DNA from: UMGS1124 sp045541255
GTDB taxonomy: Bacteria > Bacillota_I > Bacilli_A > RF39 > UBA660
Reading direction: 5' to 3'
Assembly: GCA_045541255.1 (NCBI GenBank)
Contig: JAZQIU010000027.1
Location: 4,578 to 68,577, forward strand
DNA: 64,000 nt
Positions 15,257 to 24,547 of this stretch are shown one piece after another. The notes under the pieces were generated by a model that saw nothing but the letters and a program-made list of their open reading frames with translations, was not told the DNA's origin and did not search any database. The translations under genes and the position numbers were made by a program. The first letter of the stretch is position 1. Every line of letters begins with the position of its first letter.

Positions 15257-15541
15257 TTATTTTTCAACAATATTATTATATTCTTCTATTATTTTATCTT
15301 CTTCTAAATCTAAAGTATTTTTATTTTTCTTAAAAAACGATTTTATAATGGTTGATATAGAGAAAAACGCTCCTATTATTAAACTAACTATTAAAAAGAG
15401 TACCCATGCACCACTACTTAAAAATTCGGTATTTGCGAAAATAAATACTGGAATCATTAAAAGTAATATTACAAAAAATGAATAAATATAAGTTAATAAA
15501 AAGAAAAGAGGTATAGATAAAATTATCTTTAATATTTTCAT
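15257..15541 (-). CDS. Small two-TM membrane protein, uncharacterised
   Basis: 94 residues. Two hydrophobic stretches (about 3-34 and 45-65) with short loops and a charged cytoplasmic-type tail (KKNKNTLDLEEDKIIEEYNN). No family recognised. It lies 10 nt downstream of the patatin gene and is likely co-transcribed. Overlapping plus-strand frames here are shadows. Confidence 0.55.
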   Translation of the reverse strand: MKILKIILSIPLFFLLTYIYSFFVILLLMIPVFIFANTEFLSSGAWVLFLIVSLIIGAFFSISTIIKSFFKKNKNTLDLEEDKIIEEYNNIVEK

Positions 15542-15551
15542 AAATAACTCC

Positions 15552-16601
15552 TTAATAAAAATATTTTAGTTGATATACAAAATCAGTTACCAAACTATTT
15601 TTTGATTTTAAATTATTCTTTTTAATATATCTTAATATTTTTGGAATATTATAAACTTTGTAATAATCTTCTTTATTATCTTCTAATATTTCCTCAATAC
15701 TTTTTAATATAGCATCTTTTATATCTGGCGTTTTATATTTTAATTTTATAAGGTTCATTAACTTTTCATTAATTTTTCTTGCTAAAAATTTATACATATA
15801 AAACTTTTTAAAATAATATTTAAAGCCATGATATTTATTAAAATATAATAAAGTATCGTAATATCCCATATAGAAATTATTTTTTATATCATTATTATCA
15901 AACATTAATACTGGTCCTGTATTTTTTGTTGGTGATAATTCAATTATATTTTTGTTTAGGATATTACTTTTTTTAGTAGGACCAATTCCATTAATTCTAA
16001 TTGCAATCACTTCATTACATCCATGTTTTTCTAGTAATGTTATAGGTAGATTATTAGTAAAACCTCCATCTAAATAAAATGAATTGTCTATAATTTTATT
16101 CATTTTGAAAGCAGGTAAATATGAACTAGCCATTATATAATCTGCTAGTTTTCCACTTTCTATTTCATTTATGGTTAACTCTAAAGGTTTTAAATCTTTT
16201 AATCTTAATGTTACTAAACCATAATTAATTTTACTTTTTCTTACTTTTTCTTCATCTACATATTTTATAATCATTTCTTTGTAGTTAGAAACATCTAATC
16301 CTTTATTTAAAATTATTTTTTTTATTTCTTTTAAAGATGTTTCTATATTTTCTTTTGTTATATCAAAATTTTTATAAGACTTTACTATATTTTTATTGAT
16401 TCCTACTATTTCACTATCAGCACTCATCCAAAGTTTCTTTGCAAGTTCTATATCTCCTTGAACAATAAGTGCTGCATTTAAAGAACCTATAGAAGTGCCT
16501 GCAACCATATCAAATTTATAACCTAATTCTTTTAAAGCAATATAGGCTCCTAATTCATAAGAGCCTTTTGCTCCTCCACCCTCTAATGCTAAACCTCTCA
16601 T
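15552..16601 (-). CDS. Patatin-like phospholipase
   Basis: 349 residues. The catalytic dyad is clear: the oxyanion-hole motif GGGAKG near residue 8, the nucleophile elbow GTSIGS near residue 40, and DGG near residue 173 with the catalytic Asp. The C-terminal 170 residues are helical and Lys-rich and lack known domains. It would hydrolyse acyl esters of phospholipids or other lipids; the substrate is not evident. No signal peptide. It follows gmk by 2 nt and is in the same operon. Confidence 0.88.
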   Translation of the reverse strand: MRGLALEGGGAKGSYELGAYIALKELGYKFDMVAGTSIGSLNAALIVQGDIELAKKLWMSADSEIVGINKNIVKSYKNFDITKENIETSLKEIKKIILNKGLDVSNYKEMIIKYVDEEKVRKSKINYGLVTLRLKDLKPLELTINEIESGKLADYIMASSYLPAFKMNKIIDNSFYLDGGFTNNLPITLLEKHGCNEVIAIRINGIGPTKKSNILNKNIIELSPTKNTGPVLMFDNNDIKNNFYMGYYDTLLYFNKYHGFKYYFKKFYMYKFLARKINEKLMNLIKLKYKTPDIKDAILKSIEEILEDNKEDYYKVYNIPKILRYIKKNNLKSKNSLVTDFVYQLKYFY

Positions 16602-16603
16602 AT

Positions 16604-17284
16604 TTAATCCTCATAATCTAACTTATTATTTATAAATTCTTTATCCATTAATAACTCATGCATAAATTCTTCTTGATTTTCTATACTTAATTCTTCAATT
16701 CTATCTACTCTGCATTTATTTGATATTATTATTGAGTTTACCTTTTCTACACAAGTATCTAAATCATCATTTATTACAACATAGTTGTATTTATTAATTT
16801 CATTTATTTCATTATATGCTGTTTTGAATCTATTTATAATTTGTTCTTTAGTTTCTGTTCCTCTGCTAAGTATTCTTTTCTTAATTTCTTTCATTGATGG
16901 AGCAAGTATAAATATAAGTAAAGTTTCTGGATATTTTTCCTTTATAATTTGGGCTCCTTGAACATCAATTTCTAAGATAACATCTTTACCACTACTTAAC
17001 AAATCTAATACTTCTTTTTTAGGAGTTCCATAATATTCGTCATATTGTACTTTAGCATATTCTAAAAAGTCATCATTTTCTATTTTATTTTCAAATTCTT
17101 CTTTTGTTACGAAATAATAAGTTTTGCCTTCTATATCATTATTTCTTATTTTTCTAGAAGTATATGAAACAGATAAATATAAATTTTTATTTTTTTCCAA
17201 TAATTTTTGAATAACTGTTCCTTTACCGGCACATGTTGTCCCAGATATTATAATAAGTTCACCTTGTTTTTTTGATTTAATCAT
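16604..17284 (-). CDS. gmk: Guanylate kinase
   Basis: 226 residues. Phosphorylates GMP to GDP. The P-loop reads GTTCAGKGT (residues 15-23). SVSYTSRKIRNNDIEGKTYYFV is the GMP-binding region (SYTTR..R motif), DVILEIDVQGAQ the Walker B-like segment and SRGTETKEQIINR the lid. Slightly longer than usual (about 205) because of a C-terminal extension. The gene starts 1 nt after the upstream coiled-coil gene stop and runs into the patatin gene. Confidence 0.95.
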   Translation of the reverse strand: MIKSKKQGELIIISGTTCAGKGTVIQKLLEKNKNLYLSVSYTSRKIRNNDIEGKTYYFVTKEEFENKIENDDFLEYAKVQYDEYYGTPKKEVLDLLSSGKDVILEIDVQGAQIIKEKYPETLLIFILAPSMKEIKKRILSRGTETKEQIINRFKTAYNEINEINKYNYVVINDDLDTCVEKVNSIIISNKCRVDRIEELSIENQEEFMHELLMDKEFINNKLDYED

Positions 17285-17285
17285 A

Positions 17286-18392
17286 TTATTCCTCCGAAGC
17301 TAAAATTAATTTTGGAGTTGCTTCTATTTTTTTATTTGTTTGTAAATTATTATAAATATGAAGTTTAGATAATATTTCAAAAATATCTTCTTTATTTAAT
17401 TCATATATATTTATACCATAACTTGTCATTTCTGTTAAATTTATACCTAAATTAGTTAGTTTTTTATTATTACTTTTTTCAAATTCTAGATAAGTTGTTA
17501 ATAAATATTTATAACTTTGAATAATTGATTTTATTTCTGTATTTTTGTCTGCTATTTGTTTTAATATTTTTGTATAAAATTTTACTATATCTTCTTCGTT
17601 GTATTCATCTAATATTAAACCCAATTTAGCTTTATATTCTTTATAATTTTCTTTTAAATATAATCCTAAAGAAATAGATAATGATTTTAAATATTCTTTT
17701 ATTTTTTTGTCTATTTTATCAATCTTCTCTTCTCTTTTGCTAGAAAGCACAAATGGTTCTCTTTTTATTGTTTTTTTCTTTTCATAATTATTTATAATTG
17801 CATCTATTAGTGAATCACTACCTAAGCCTCTTAATTCATTTAAAGCATTTACTGATAAATATCTATCATGTTTTACTGAGGATAATAATAATTCATAGTT
17901 ATAAACAGAAAAATTTCTTAATAAAGAGTAAAATTCTTCTAAATTAGTCTTAAAAGCATCGTATTTTTTTGTTAATAATAATGTTATTTGTTCTATTGTT
18001 TCACTACTTTTTATTTTGTTATAATCTAAATCATTGATTTGAAGTTCTTGTTTAAAATCATTTGTAAGTTCACTAAATTCTATACCATTATCATATGCTT
18101 CTTTTATTAATTTATTTGTAAATCTTGTTGTTAATAATATATCTGTAATTTGTTTCATATCTAAATTTTCTAAAAAAGCATATTTTGATTTTAATTTTTT
18201 ATATTCTTCTAATTTTCTAACAAAATTATTACCTTTTAAATTAGATATCTCTTGATATTCTAATTTTAATAATTCTAATTCATTTAAAAGAATTGTGTAT
18301 TGTTCACTATTGATATCACATTCTACTAATTCAGTTTGTTTTATTTTTATTTTTTCTAATAATTCTTTTTTAATTTCTTCAAAACTTTTCAT
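17286..18392 (-). CDS. Uncharacterised, mostly helical cytoplasmic protein (368 residues)
   Basis: I do not recognise this protein. Residues 1-80 are predicted coiled coil (FEEIKKELLEKIKIKQTEL). The remainder is helical with many Leu/Lys/Glu and contains a short LNELRGLGSDSLIDAI segment reminiscent of a helix-hairpin-helix turn. There is no signal peptide, transmembrane helix or Cys cluster. It is the first gene of the operon with gmk and the patatin, with 1-2 nt gaps. Confidence 0.5.
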   Translation of the reverse strand: MKSFEEIKKELLEKIKIKQTELVECDINSEQYTILLNELELLKLEYQEISNLKGNNFVRKLEEYKKLKSKYAFLENLDMKQITDILLTTRFTNKLIKEAYDNGIEFSELTNDFKQELQINDLDYNKIKSSETIEQITLLLTKKYDAFKTNLEEFYSLLRNFSVYNYELLLSSVKHDRYLSVNALNELRGLGSDSLIDAIINNYEKKKTIKREPFVLSSKREEKIDKIDKKIKEYLKSLSISLGLYLKENYKEYKAKLGLILDEYNEEDIVKFYTKILKQIADKNTEIKSIIQSYKYLLTTYLEFEKSNNKKLTNLGINLTEMTSYGINIYELNKEDIFEILSKLHIYNNLQTNKKIEATPKLILASEE

Positions 18393-18432
18393 ATAAATGC
18401 TCCTTAGTATTATCTTGTATAAATTATAACAT

Positions 18433-18460
18433 AAAAAAATAACTACTTAAATAGTTATTT
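18433..18460 (-). terminator. Terminator after the ttcA-like gene
   Basis: AAATAACTATTTAAGTAGTTATTT hairpin then a T run on the minus strand. Confidence 0.75.
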
Positions 18461-19270
18461 ATTATTGTAATCATCTAAAAAGTTATAAGTTTTTTCGTCA
18501 CTATGATAACCTAATATAGCATCTAAATTAATATTGGACATTGATTTAAATATATTATAATCTATATCTTTATTATTTTTTCTTAGTGTTTTTATTAATT
18601 CTTTGATTTCATTTCTTTTTCCTAATTCAGTTGCTTTATTTGTAAATGAACAAGCACAATTTATAAAATTTAATTCATTGTACTTTGTCCAAGATAAGAT
18701 ATCCATTTCTTTTATTAGATACATTGGTCTAATAAGTTCTAAACCTTCAAAGTTATCACTATGTAATTTAGGCATCATTGTTTTTATTTCACTTGCATAA
18801 AACATATTTAATAATGTTGTTTCTATTACATCATCAAAGTGATGACCTAATGCAATTTTATTACACCCTAATTCTTTGGCTTTACTATATAAATATCCTC
18901 TTCTCATTCTTGCACACATATAACAAGGATGTTCAGGATTTAGTTTATTTGCAACTTCAAATATATCAGTAACAAACAATTCAATTGGTATGTTTAAAAG
19001 TTTAGCGTTATTAACAATTTTATCTATATTTTCTTTTGAATAACCTGGATTCATAACTACAAACTTACATTCAAACTTTAATTTTCCATGTCTTAATATT
19101 TCTTGCATAAGTTTTGCAAGTAAAAATGAATCTTTACCGCCACTAATACATACCATAATATTATCATTTTCTTGTATCAGTTCATATTCGTTTACTGCTT
19201 TAACAAATTTAGCCCATATTTCTTTTCTAAATTTTTTTATAATACTTCTTTCTACATCTTTATAATTCAT
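18455..19270 (-). CDS. TtcA-like tRNA thiolase (PP-loop ATPase)
   Basis: 271 residues. The PP-loop SGGKDS lies near residue 44. The TtcA-type CYMCARMRRG motif supplies Fe-S ligands and LGHHFDDV follows. NCACSF supplies a further Cys near residue 205. Members activate a tRNA base with ATP and insert sulfur (2-thiocytidine at position 32 in TtcA). It is the last gene in a same-strand group with a cysteine desulfurase and two thiol-redox proteins, which could supply sulfur and electrons. The exact tRNA position is not provable from sequence. Confidence 0.82.
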   Translation of the reverse strand: MNYKDVERSIIKKFRKEIWAKFVKAVNEYELIQENDNIMVCISGGKDSFLLAKLMQEILRHGKLKFECKFVVMNPGYSKENIDKIVNNAKLLNIPIELFVTDIFEVANKLNPEHPCYMCARMRRGYLYSKAKELGCNKIALGHHFDDVIETTLLNMFYASEIKTMMPKLHSDNFEGLELIRPMYLIKEMDILSWTKYNELNFINCACSFTNKATELGKRNEIKELIKTLRKNNKDIDYNIFKSMSNINLDAILGYHSDEKTYNFLDDYNNK

Positions 19271-19278
19271 AACATCAC

Positions 19279-20451
19279 CTAAAAATTAAACATTATCCAT
19301 TCAGGTTTAAATATTAATAATAATCCCATAATAATCATTAATATTCCACCGATTAAATTTACAAACTTATTATATTTTGTACTAATTCCTTTAGTTTGTA
19401 AAGTGAAAAATGCAATTAAGAAGATAATTAAATCATCTAAAATATAGAATAAAATATAAATTAATAAATAAATTATTTTTGAAAAACTTGTAACTCCATT
19501 TATTGATAATAGCTCTAAAAATATTGTTGGAAATCCTAAAGAGCATGCAAGTTCTACAATATTTACACTTATTGCTAAAATAATTGTTCCTGTTATAGCT
19601 AATATAGTACTTTTTTTAGATAATATTTCATTTATTTTTTTTATTATTCCTTTTCTTTTATCTTTATCAACTACATGACATCCTGTTTCTTTTCTTGTCT
19701 TTATAAAAGTATATAAATTATATACACCTAATATTATTGCGATGATTGCTATTATATTTCTTATAGCGGTTACCATTGTTAAGTCTAATATAAAACTTAT
19801 ACCAAGCATTGACAAAAAGTATATAAACGCCCCTGTCAATATAAATGTAAAACCTACTGTAAACATTTTTTTTCTATCTTTTATACTTATAGTCATATTT
19901 ATAAGCAATAAAAGTATCCACATAGCACAAGGATTAAAACCATCAATAAAACCTAATATCACAGCTATAAGACTTAGCGAAGCATCTTTAGCTTTTAATT
20001 CTCCTAATAATGGAATATTATATTCTTTTTCTACATCATCATCAGTTAAATAATTATCTATAATACTTTCTATACTTGTTTTTGTTGCATCGCTAAATCC
20101 AATAATATACTCTTCACCTATTACTGTAAATGGAACATACGGTTCATTTACATTTAATGCAGTTTTAGTAGCATTCATCATTTTGCTATTATTTTCATTT
20201 TTTGTTACTTCATATGTATAAACATTTATTTCGTTTTTATATTCATTTTTTAGTTCATTTTCTATATATTCTATTTCCTTATGACAATGAGGGCAAATTT
20301 CACTATAAAATAAATATAAATTAATTTTATCTTTATCAATTTTTTCTCCTACTATATTTGCTACTATATCATTATAATTTTTAGATAATGCTAAAGTATT
20401 AGTTGGTATTAGTAAAAATAAAGATATTAATATGATTATAAATTTTTTCAA
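19279..20451 (-). CDS. Thioredoxin-domain/CcdA-type membrane fusion protein
   Basis: 390 residues. Signal peptide (1-20), an extracytoplasmic thioredoxin-like domain (about 35-140) with CPHC, then six TM helices of the CcdA/DsbD type. These carry one Cys in FNPCAMW and its partner in ELACSLGFP, the pair that moves electrons across the membrane. The order is a fusion of a thiol-disulfide oxidoreductase to its own electron carrier. It overlaps the upstream small thioredoxin by 4 nt, which could feed it from the cytoplasm. The extracellular target is unknown. Confidence 0.82.
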   Translation of the reverse strand: MKKFIIILISLFLLIPTNTLALSKNYNDIVANIVGEKIDKDKINLYLFYSEICPHCHKEIEYIENELKNEYKNEINVYTYEVTKNENNSKMMNATKTALNVNEPYVPFTVIGEEYIIGFSDATKTSIESIIDNYLTDDDVEKEYNIPLLGELKAKDASLSLIAVILGFIDGFNPCAMWILLLLINMTISIKDRKKMFTVGFTFILTGAFIYFLSMLGISFILDLTMVTAIRNIIAIIAIILGVYNLYTFIKTRKETGCHVVDKDKRKGIIKKINEILSKKSTILAITGTIILAISVNIVELACSLGFPTIFLELLSINGVTSFSKIIYLLIYILFYILDDLIIFLIAFFTLQTKGISTKYNKFVNLIGGILMIIMGLLLIFKPEWIMFNF

Positions 20452-20708
20452 ATTATATCACTCACTTCTTCTAGTATTTCTTTTTTTGTTTTTTCTCCAA
20501 TAATTCTTTTTATTTCTTTATTATCTTTTTCAAATATAACTACTGGAAGTATATCACCAACATTATATTGTTCTATCTCCTCTTCATCTAAATCATAATC
20601 AAGACTTATATATTCATGATTAGGATAAATACTTTCTATTTCAGTCCAAATACTTTTTGAAATTAAACAGCCTGGACACCACATTGCATTTATTTTAATT
20701 ATTTTCAT
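20448..20708 (-). CDS. Small thioredoxin-like protein
   Basis: 86 residues with a minimal thioredoxin fold: beta strand KIIKINA, active site WCPGC, later ILPVVIF with the cis-Pro, and a C-terminal helix. No signal peptide, so cytoplasmic. It is translationally coupled to both neighbours (14-nt overlap with the desulfurase, 4-nt with the CcdA fusion). Probably the cytosolic reductant of the membrane carrier. Confidence 0.8.
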   Translation of the reverse strand: MKIIKINAMWCPGCLISKSIWTEIESIYPNHEYISLDYDLDEEEIEQYNVGDILPVVIFEKDNKEIKRIIGEKTKKEILEEVSDII

Positions 20709-21828
20709 TATTTATCTCCTCATCGTATATATCTTTAAATGTTTTTAAGAATGTTTCCAATTCTTTCATCGTTGTTAAATGACTTAGACTAATTCTTATG
20801 GAATTCTTCGCTAAATCTAAATCATTTGTTATTGCATAAACCGATTTAGATGGTGCATTTCCTAAAGAACATGCAGAAGTTGTTGATAAATATATTTCTT
20901 TTTCTTCTAATTTTTTAACAACTTTTTTAGCATCCATATTTTTTAAACTTATATTTATGGTATTTGGTATAGAGATTTTTGGACTATTTATAAAAATAGA
21001 TGAAAATATACTTAGTTCTTCCCTTAAAAATTTGTTTAAACTATCAATATATTCATATCTTTCATTTAAATTATTTAAAGCTATTTCCAATGATTTATCT
21101 AATGCTATAACATTTGCTGGAATGGGTGTTCCACTTCTATAAATAGTTGTTGATTTGCCACCATGTATTAGAGGAGTTATTTTATTATCATTTAAATTTA
21201 ACAATACTCCAAAACCATTTAATCCATAAAATTTATGAGGTGCGAATGTTACGAAATCAACACCATTAAAATCAACATTTATCTTACCTATTGCTTGAGT
21301 AGCATCTGTATGGAATATACAATTAGGATATTCATTAACTATATTAGCAATTTTTTTAATTGGTTGAACTATACCTAATTCACTATCTACATAACAAATA
21401 CTAACTAATATTGTATCTTCACGAATAGTATTTTTTAGTTCATTTATATCTACTTGTCCTTTATCATCTAAAGATAATACACTTATTTCATATCCTAAAG
21501 ATGCTAAAAAATTACAAGGAGCTATTATACTTGAATGTTCTACTGGAGATATTATAATGTGTTTTCCAATATGCTTATTTCTTTCAGCTACACCTTTTAT
21601 AACTAAATTGTTTGATTCACTTGAACCACTAGTATAAATAATACTATCTTTACTACAATTAAAATATTTAGCAATATTATTTGATGATTTATCAATTGCA
21701 TCACTCGCTAATTTTCCTAATGGATGTGAACTGTTAGGGTTTGCAGTATATTTGATAGTAGAATCAACAAATGTTTTTAGAACATCTTTCTCTACTGGAG
21801 TATTTGCTGCATAATCTAAATAAATCAT
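20695..21828 (-). CDS. Cysteine desulfurase (NifS/IscS family)
   Basis: 377 residues. PLP enzyme that takes sulfur from cysteine. MIYLDYAANTP start, TSGSSESNN near residue 68, HTDATQAIGK with the Asp/Gln that hold PLP, FAPHKFYG with the PLP Lys, and the mobile-loop Cys in TTSACSLGNAPS. First gene of the operon with thioredoxin, the CcdA fusion and TtcA-like thiolase, pointing to sulfur delivery for tRNA thiolation and/or Fe-S clusters. No IscU/SufU scaffold gene is present in the window. Confidence 0.93.
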   Translation of the reverse strand: MIYLDYAANTPVEKDVLKTFVDSTIKYTANPNSSHPLGKLASDAIDKSSNNIAKYFNCSKDSIIYTSGSSESNNLVIKGVAERNKHIGKHIIISPVEHSSIIAPCNFLASLGYEISVLSLDDKGQVDINELKNTIREDTILVSICYVDSELGIVQPIKKIANIVNEYPNCIFHTDATQAIGKINVDFNGVDFVTFAPHKFYGLNGFGVLLNLNDNKITPLIHGGKSTTIYRSGTPIPANVIALDKSLEIALNNLNERYEYIDSLNKFLREELSIFSSIFINSPKISIPNTINISLKNMDAKKVVKKLEEKEIYLSTTSACSLGNAPSKSVYAITNDLDLAKNSIRISLSHLTTMKELETFLKTFKDIYDEEINNENN

Positions 21829-21974
21829 ATTATACCTCCTAAACTATAATTAATTATAACATATAAATTATTATTTTTTTATGAAACATATAATTTTTAT
21901 TGTACTTTCTATTTAATTTAAAGGGTACATAAATCATTTTAAACTCATATAATAAAATTGTAAAAGGAGAATTT

Positions 21975-22958
21975 ATGAAAAAGATTATATGTATTGTTAT
22001 TATTTTTGTAATAGTACTAACTGGTTCATTATTCTTTATTTTTAGAAAAGATAAGAATAATGGATTAGAGAAAGTTACTGTTGCTGAAGTTACTCATTCT
22101 GCTTTCTATGCTCCATGGTATGTTGCTATAGAAAATGGATATTTTGAAAAAAATGGAATTGAAATTGATGTAGTCTTAACAAGTGGTGCAAATAATGTTG
22201 TTGCCGCAGTATTAAGTAATGATGTTAATATTGGATTGTGTGGTCCTGAAGCTACTATATATATTTATGAAGAAGGAGAAAAGGATTATATACAAACTTT
22301 CTCTGGGTTAACTAAAAGAGATGGACAATTTATAGTTTCTAGAGTTAAAAATGAGAATTTTAATATTAAAGATTTAAAAGGAAAAGAAGTTTTAGCAGGA
22401 AGAATTGGTGGTATGCCTGAATTAAATTTTGAAAATGCTTTAAGAAATAGTAATATAAAAATTAAAGATGTTAATATAAATACTACTGTAGATTTTGCTT
22501 CTCTATCTGGGGCATTTATTGGTGGTACTGGAGATTATGTTAATCTATTTGAACCTAATGCTACTCAATTAGAAAAATTAGGTTTTGGATATGTTGTTGC
22601 TAATATTGGTGAATTATCTGGTGAAATGCCTTACACAGCTTTTAATGCTAGAAAAAGTTATATAAATAAAAATGAGAATATTATTAAAAACTTTGCAAAA
22701 TCTATTAATGAAGGTTTAGAGTTTGTAGAGAAAAACGATGCTGAAACTATTGCTAATGTTATAATAGAGCAATTCCCTGATACATCTGTAAATGATTTAA
22801 TTAAAATAATTGATAGATATAAAAAAGCAGATTCTTGGCTTTCTACAACATATATTAGTAAAGAAAGTTTTGAAAACTTGGAAGATATTATGATTGAATC
22901 AAATCAGTTAAAAGAATATGTTAATTACGAAGATTTAATCATTAATTTTTATGAATAA
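21975..22958 (+). CDS. ABC importer substrate-binding protein (SsuA/THI5/NMT1-like)
   Basis: 327 residues. N-terminal membrane segment (1-25) without a lipobox Cys, so the protein seems anchored by an uncleaved helix rather than lipid. Mature part: VAEVTHSAFYAPWYVAIENGYFEKNGI and LSNDVNIGLCGPEATI match binding proteins for nitrate, sulfonates or thiamine-pyrimidine precursors. It overlaps the ATPase gene by 8 nt. The substrate cannot be told; no riboswitch is seen upstream. SD AAAGGAG at 21963-21969. Confidence 0.85.
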   Translation: MKKIICIVIIFVIVLTGSLFFIFRKDKNNGLEKVTVAEVTHSAFYAPWYVAIENGYFEKNGIEIDVVLTSGANNVVAAVLSNDVNIGLCGPEATIYIYEEGEKDYIQTFSGLTKRDGQFIVSRVKNENFNIKDLKGKEVLAGRIGGMPELNFENALRNSNIKIKDVNINTTVDFASLSGAFIGGTGDYVNLFEPNATQLEKLGFGYVVANIGELSGEMPYTAFNARKSYINKNENIIKNFAKSINEGLEFVEKNDAETIANVIIEQFPDTSVNDLIKIIDRYKKADSWLSTTYISKESFENLEDIMIESNQLKEYVNYEDLIINFYE

Positions 22959-23700
22959 TTTATTAAAAATTAATAATTTATCTAAAATTTATTATACTAA
23001 GTTAGGTTGTGTAGAAGCCTTAAAAAATGTTAATTTAGAAATTCATGAAGGTGAAATATTAGGTATAATTGGTAATAGTGGTTGTGGCAAAAGTACTCTA
23101 CTTTCTATATTATCTAAATTAGATAAAGAAACTAGTGGTAATATTAACTGTTCTAAAGAAGATTATGTTGTTGGATACATGATGCAAGATGATGCTTTAT
23201 TTCCTTGGTTAACTATATTGGATAATGCTACATTAGGATTAAAAATTAAAAATATTAAAACTAAAGAAAATGTAGAATATACAAAAAAGTTATTAGAAAC
23301 TTATGGACTAAAAGATTTTATGTATAAATATCCCAATAGTTTATCAGGTGGTATGAAACAACGTTTAGCTCTTATTAGAACTCTTGCTATTAAACCTGAT
23401 ATTTTACTTCTTGATGAACCATTTTCTAAATTAGATTTAATTAATAGATTAAGTATAAGTGATGATGTTTTTAATATTATTAAAAAAGAGCAAAAGACAA
23501 CTATTATAATAAGCCATGATATTGCAGAATGCGTATCTTTATGTGATAGAGTTGCAATTATGTCTAAAAGACCTGGTACTATAAAAAATATTTATGATAT
23601 AAATTTATTAAATAAAGAGTTACCTTCTATAAATAGAACTGATGATAAGTTTTACTATTATTATGATATTTTATGGAAGGAGATAGATAAAGATGAATAA
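22951..23700 (+). CDS. ABC importer ATPase (SsuB/TauB type)
   Basis: 249 residues. Walker A GNSGCGKST near residue 42, Q-loop MMQDDALFPW, signature LSGGMKQRLAL, Walker B ILLLDEPFSKLD and H-loop ISHDIAE. The Q-loop wording DALFPWLTILDN is typical of the nitrate/taurine/sulfonate group. Overlaps both neighbours by 8 nt. Confidence 0.94.
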   Translation: MNNLLKINNLSKIYYTKLGCVEALKNVNLEIHEGEILGIIGNSGCGKSTLLSILSKLDKETSGNINCSKEDYVVGYMMQDDALFPWLTILDNATLGLKIKNIKTKENVEYTKKLLETYGLKDFMYKYPNSLSGGMKQRLALIRTLAIKPDILLLDEPFSKLDLINRLSISDDVFNIIKKEQKTTIIISHDIAECVSLCDRVAIMSKRPGTIKNIYDINLLNKELPSINRTDDKFYYYYDILWKEIDKDE

Positions 23701-24472
23701 TGACTTTTTAAAAAGAATTAAAAGAAATAATTTATTAGTTAAAGTTGTTCAAATATCTATAGGAATAATATTTTTGATAAGTTGGGAATTATTAAGTAGG
23801 TATAACATTATTAATAGTTTTATATTTTCTAGTCCTTCTGAAATAATTAATACTATTATAGATTTATATAAAAATAATAATTTATTTAATAATATATGGG
23901 TAACTTTATATGAATTATTTATCTCTTTTGGTATCGGTAGTTCTTTAGGTTTTGTTATTGCTCTACTCTTTTATAGGTTTTCAATATTAAAAAAAATATT
24001 TGATCCATATTTAACTCTTTTAAATAGTTTACCAAAAGTAGCTTTGGGTCCTTTATTAATAATTTGGATTGGTGCTAATACTAATTCTATTATAGTAATG
24101 GCTTTACTAATTAATTTAATTGTTTCTATAGTTGGATTTTATAATGGTTTTATAAATACTGATGATTATAAATTAAAATTAATTAAATCATTTGGTGCTA
24201 ATGAAAGACAAATAATTTTTAATTTAGTTATACCTAGTAGCATGGAAACAATATTTTCTACTTTAAAACTAAATATTAGTATGAGTTTAATTGGTGTTAT
24301 TATGGGAGAATTTTTAAGTAGTAAAGCAGGCATTGGATATTTAATACTTTATGGTACACAAGTATTTAATTTAAATTTAGTTATGAGTGGTATATTTTTA
24401 TTATTAATACTTTCTTATTTGTTGTATTTAGTTATAAGTATATCAGAAAATAGAATTGTTAATAAAAGCTAA
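23693..24472 (+). CDS. ABC importer permease (SsuC/TauC type)
   Basis: 259 residues with about six TM helices and the EAA-like loop that contacts the ATPase (KSFGANERQIIFNLVIPSSM). GFVIALLFYRF, LPKVALGPLLIIWIG and GEFLSSKAGIGYLI are typical of this permease group. Last gene of the importer operon, followed by a terminator. Confidence 0.93.
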   Translation: MNNDFLKRIKRNNLLVKVVQISIGIIFLISWELLSRYNIINSFIFSSPSEIINTIIDLYKNNNLFNNIWVTLYELFISFGIGSSLGFVIALLFYRFSILKKIFDPYLTLLNSLPKVALGPLLIIWIGANTNSIIVMALLINLIVSIVGFYNGFINTDDYKLKLIKSFGANERQIIFNLVIPSSMETIFSTLKLNISMSLIGVIMGEFLSSKAGIGYLILYGTQVFNLNLVMSGIFLLLILSYLLYLVISISENRIVNKS

Positions 24473-24500
24473 TAAAGATTATTTCTCTATTAGTTTTTTT
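24469..24500 (+). terminator. Terminator of the ABC importer operon
   Basis: CTAATAAAGATTATTTCTCTATTAG region: CTAATA/TATTAG arms followed by eight T. Confidence 0.7.
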
Positions 24501-24547
24501 ATTTATTAAAATTTTTGGATTTGATATAATTTAAGTGGTGGTATTAT

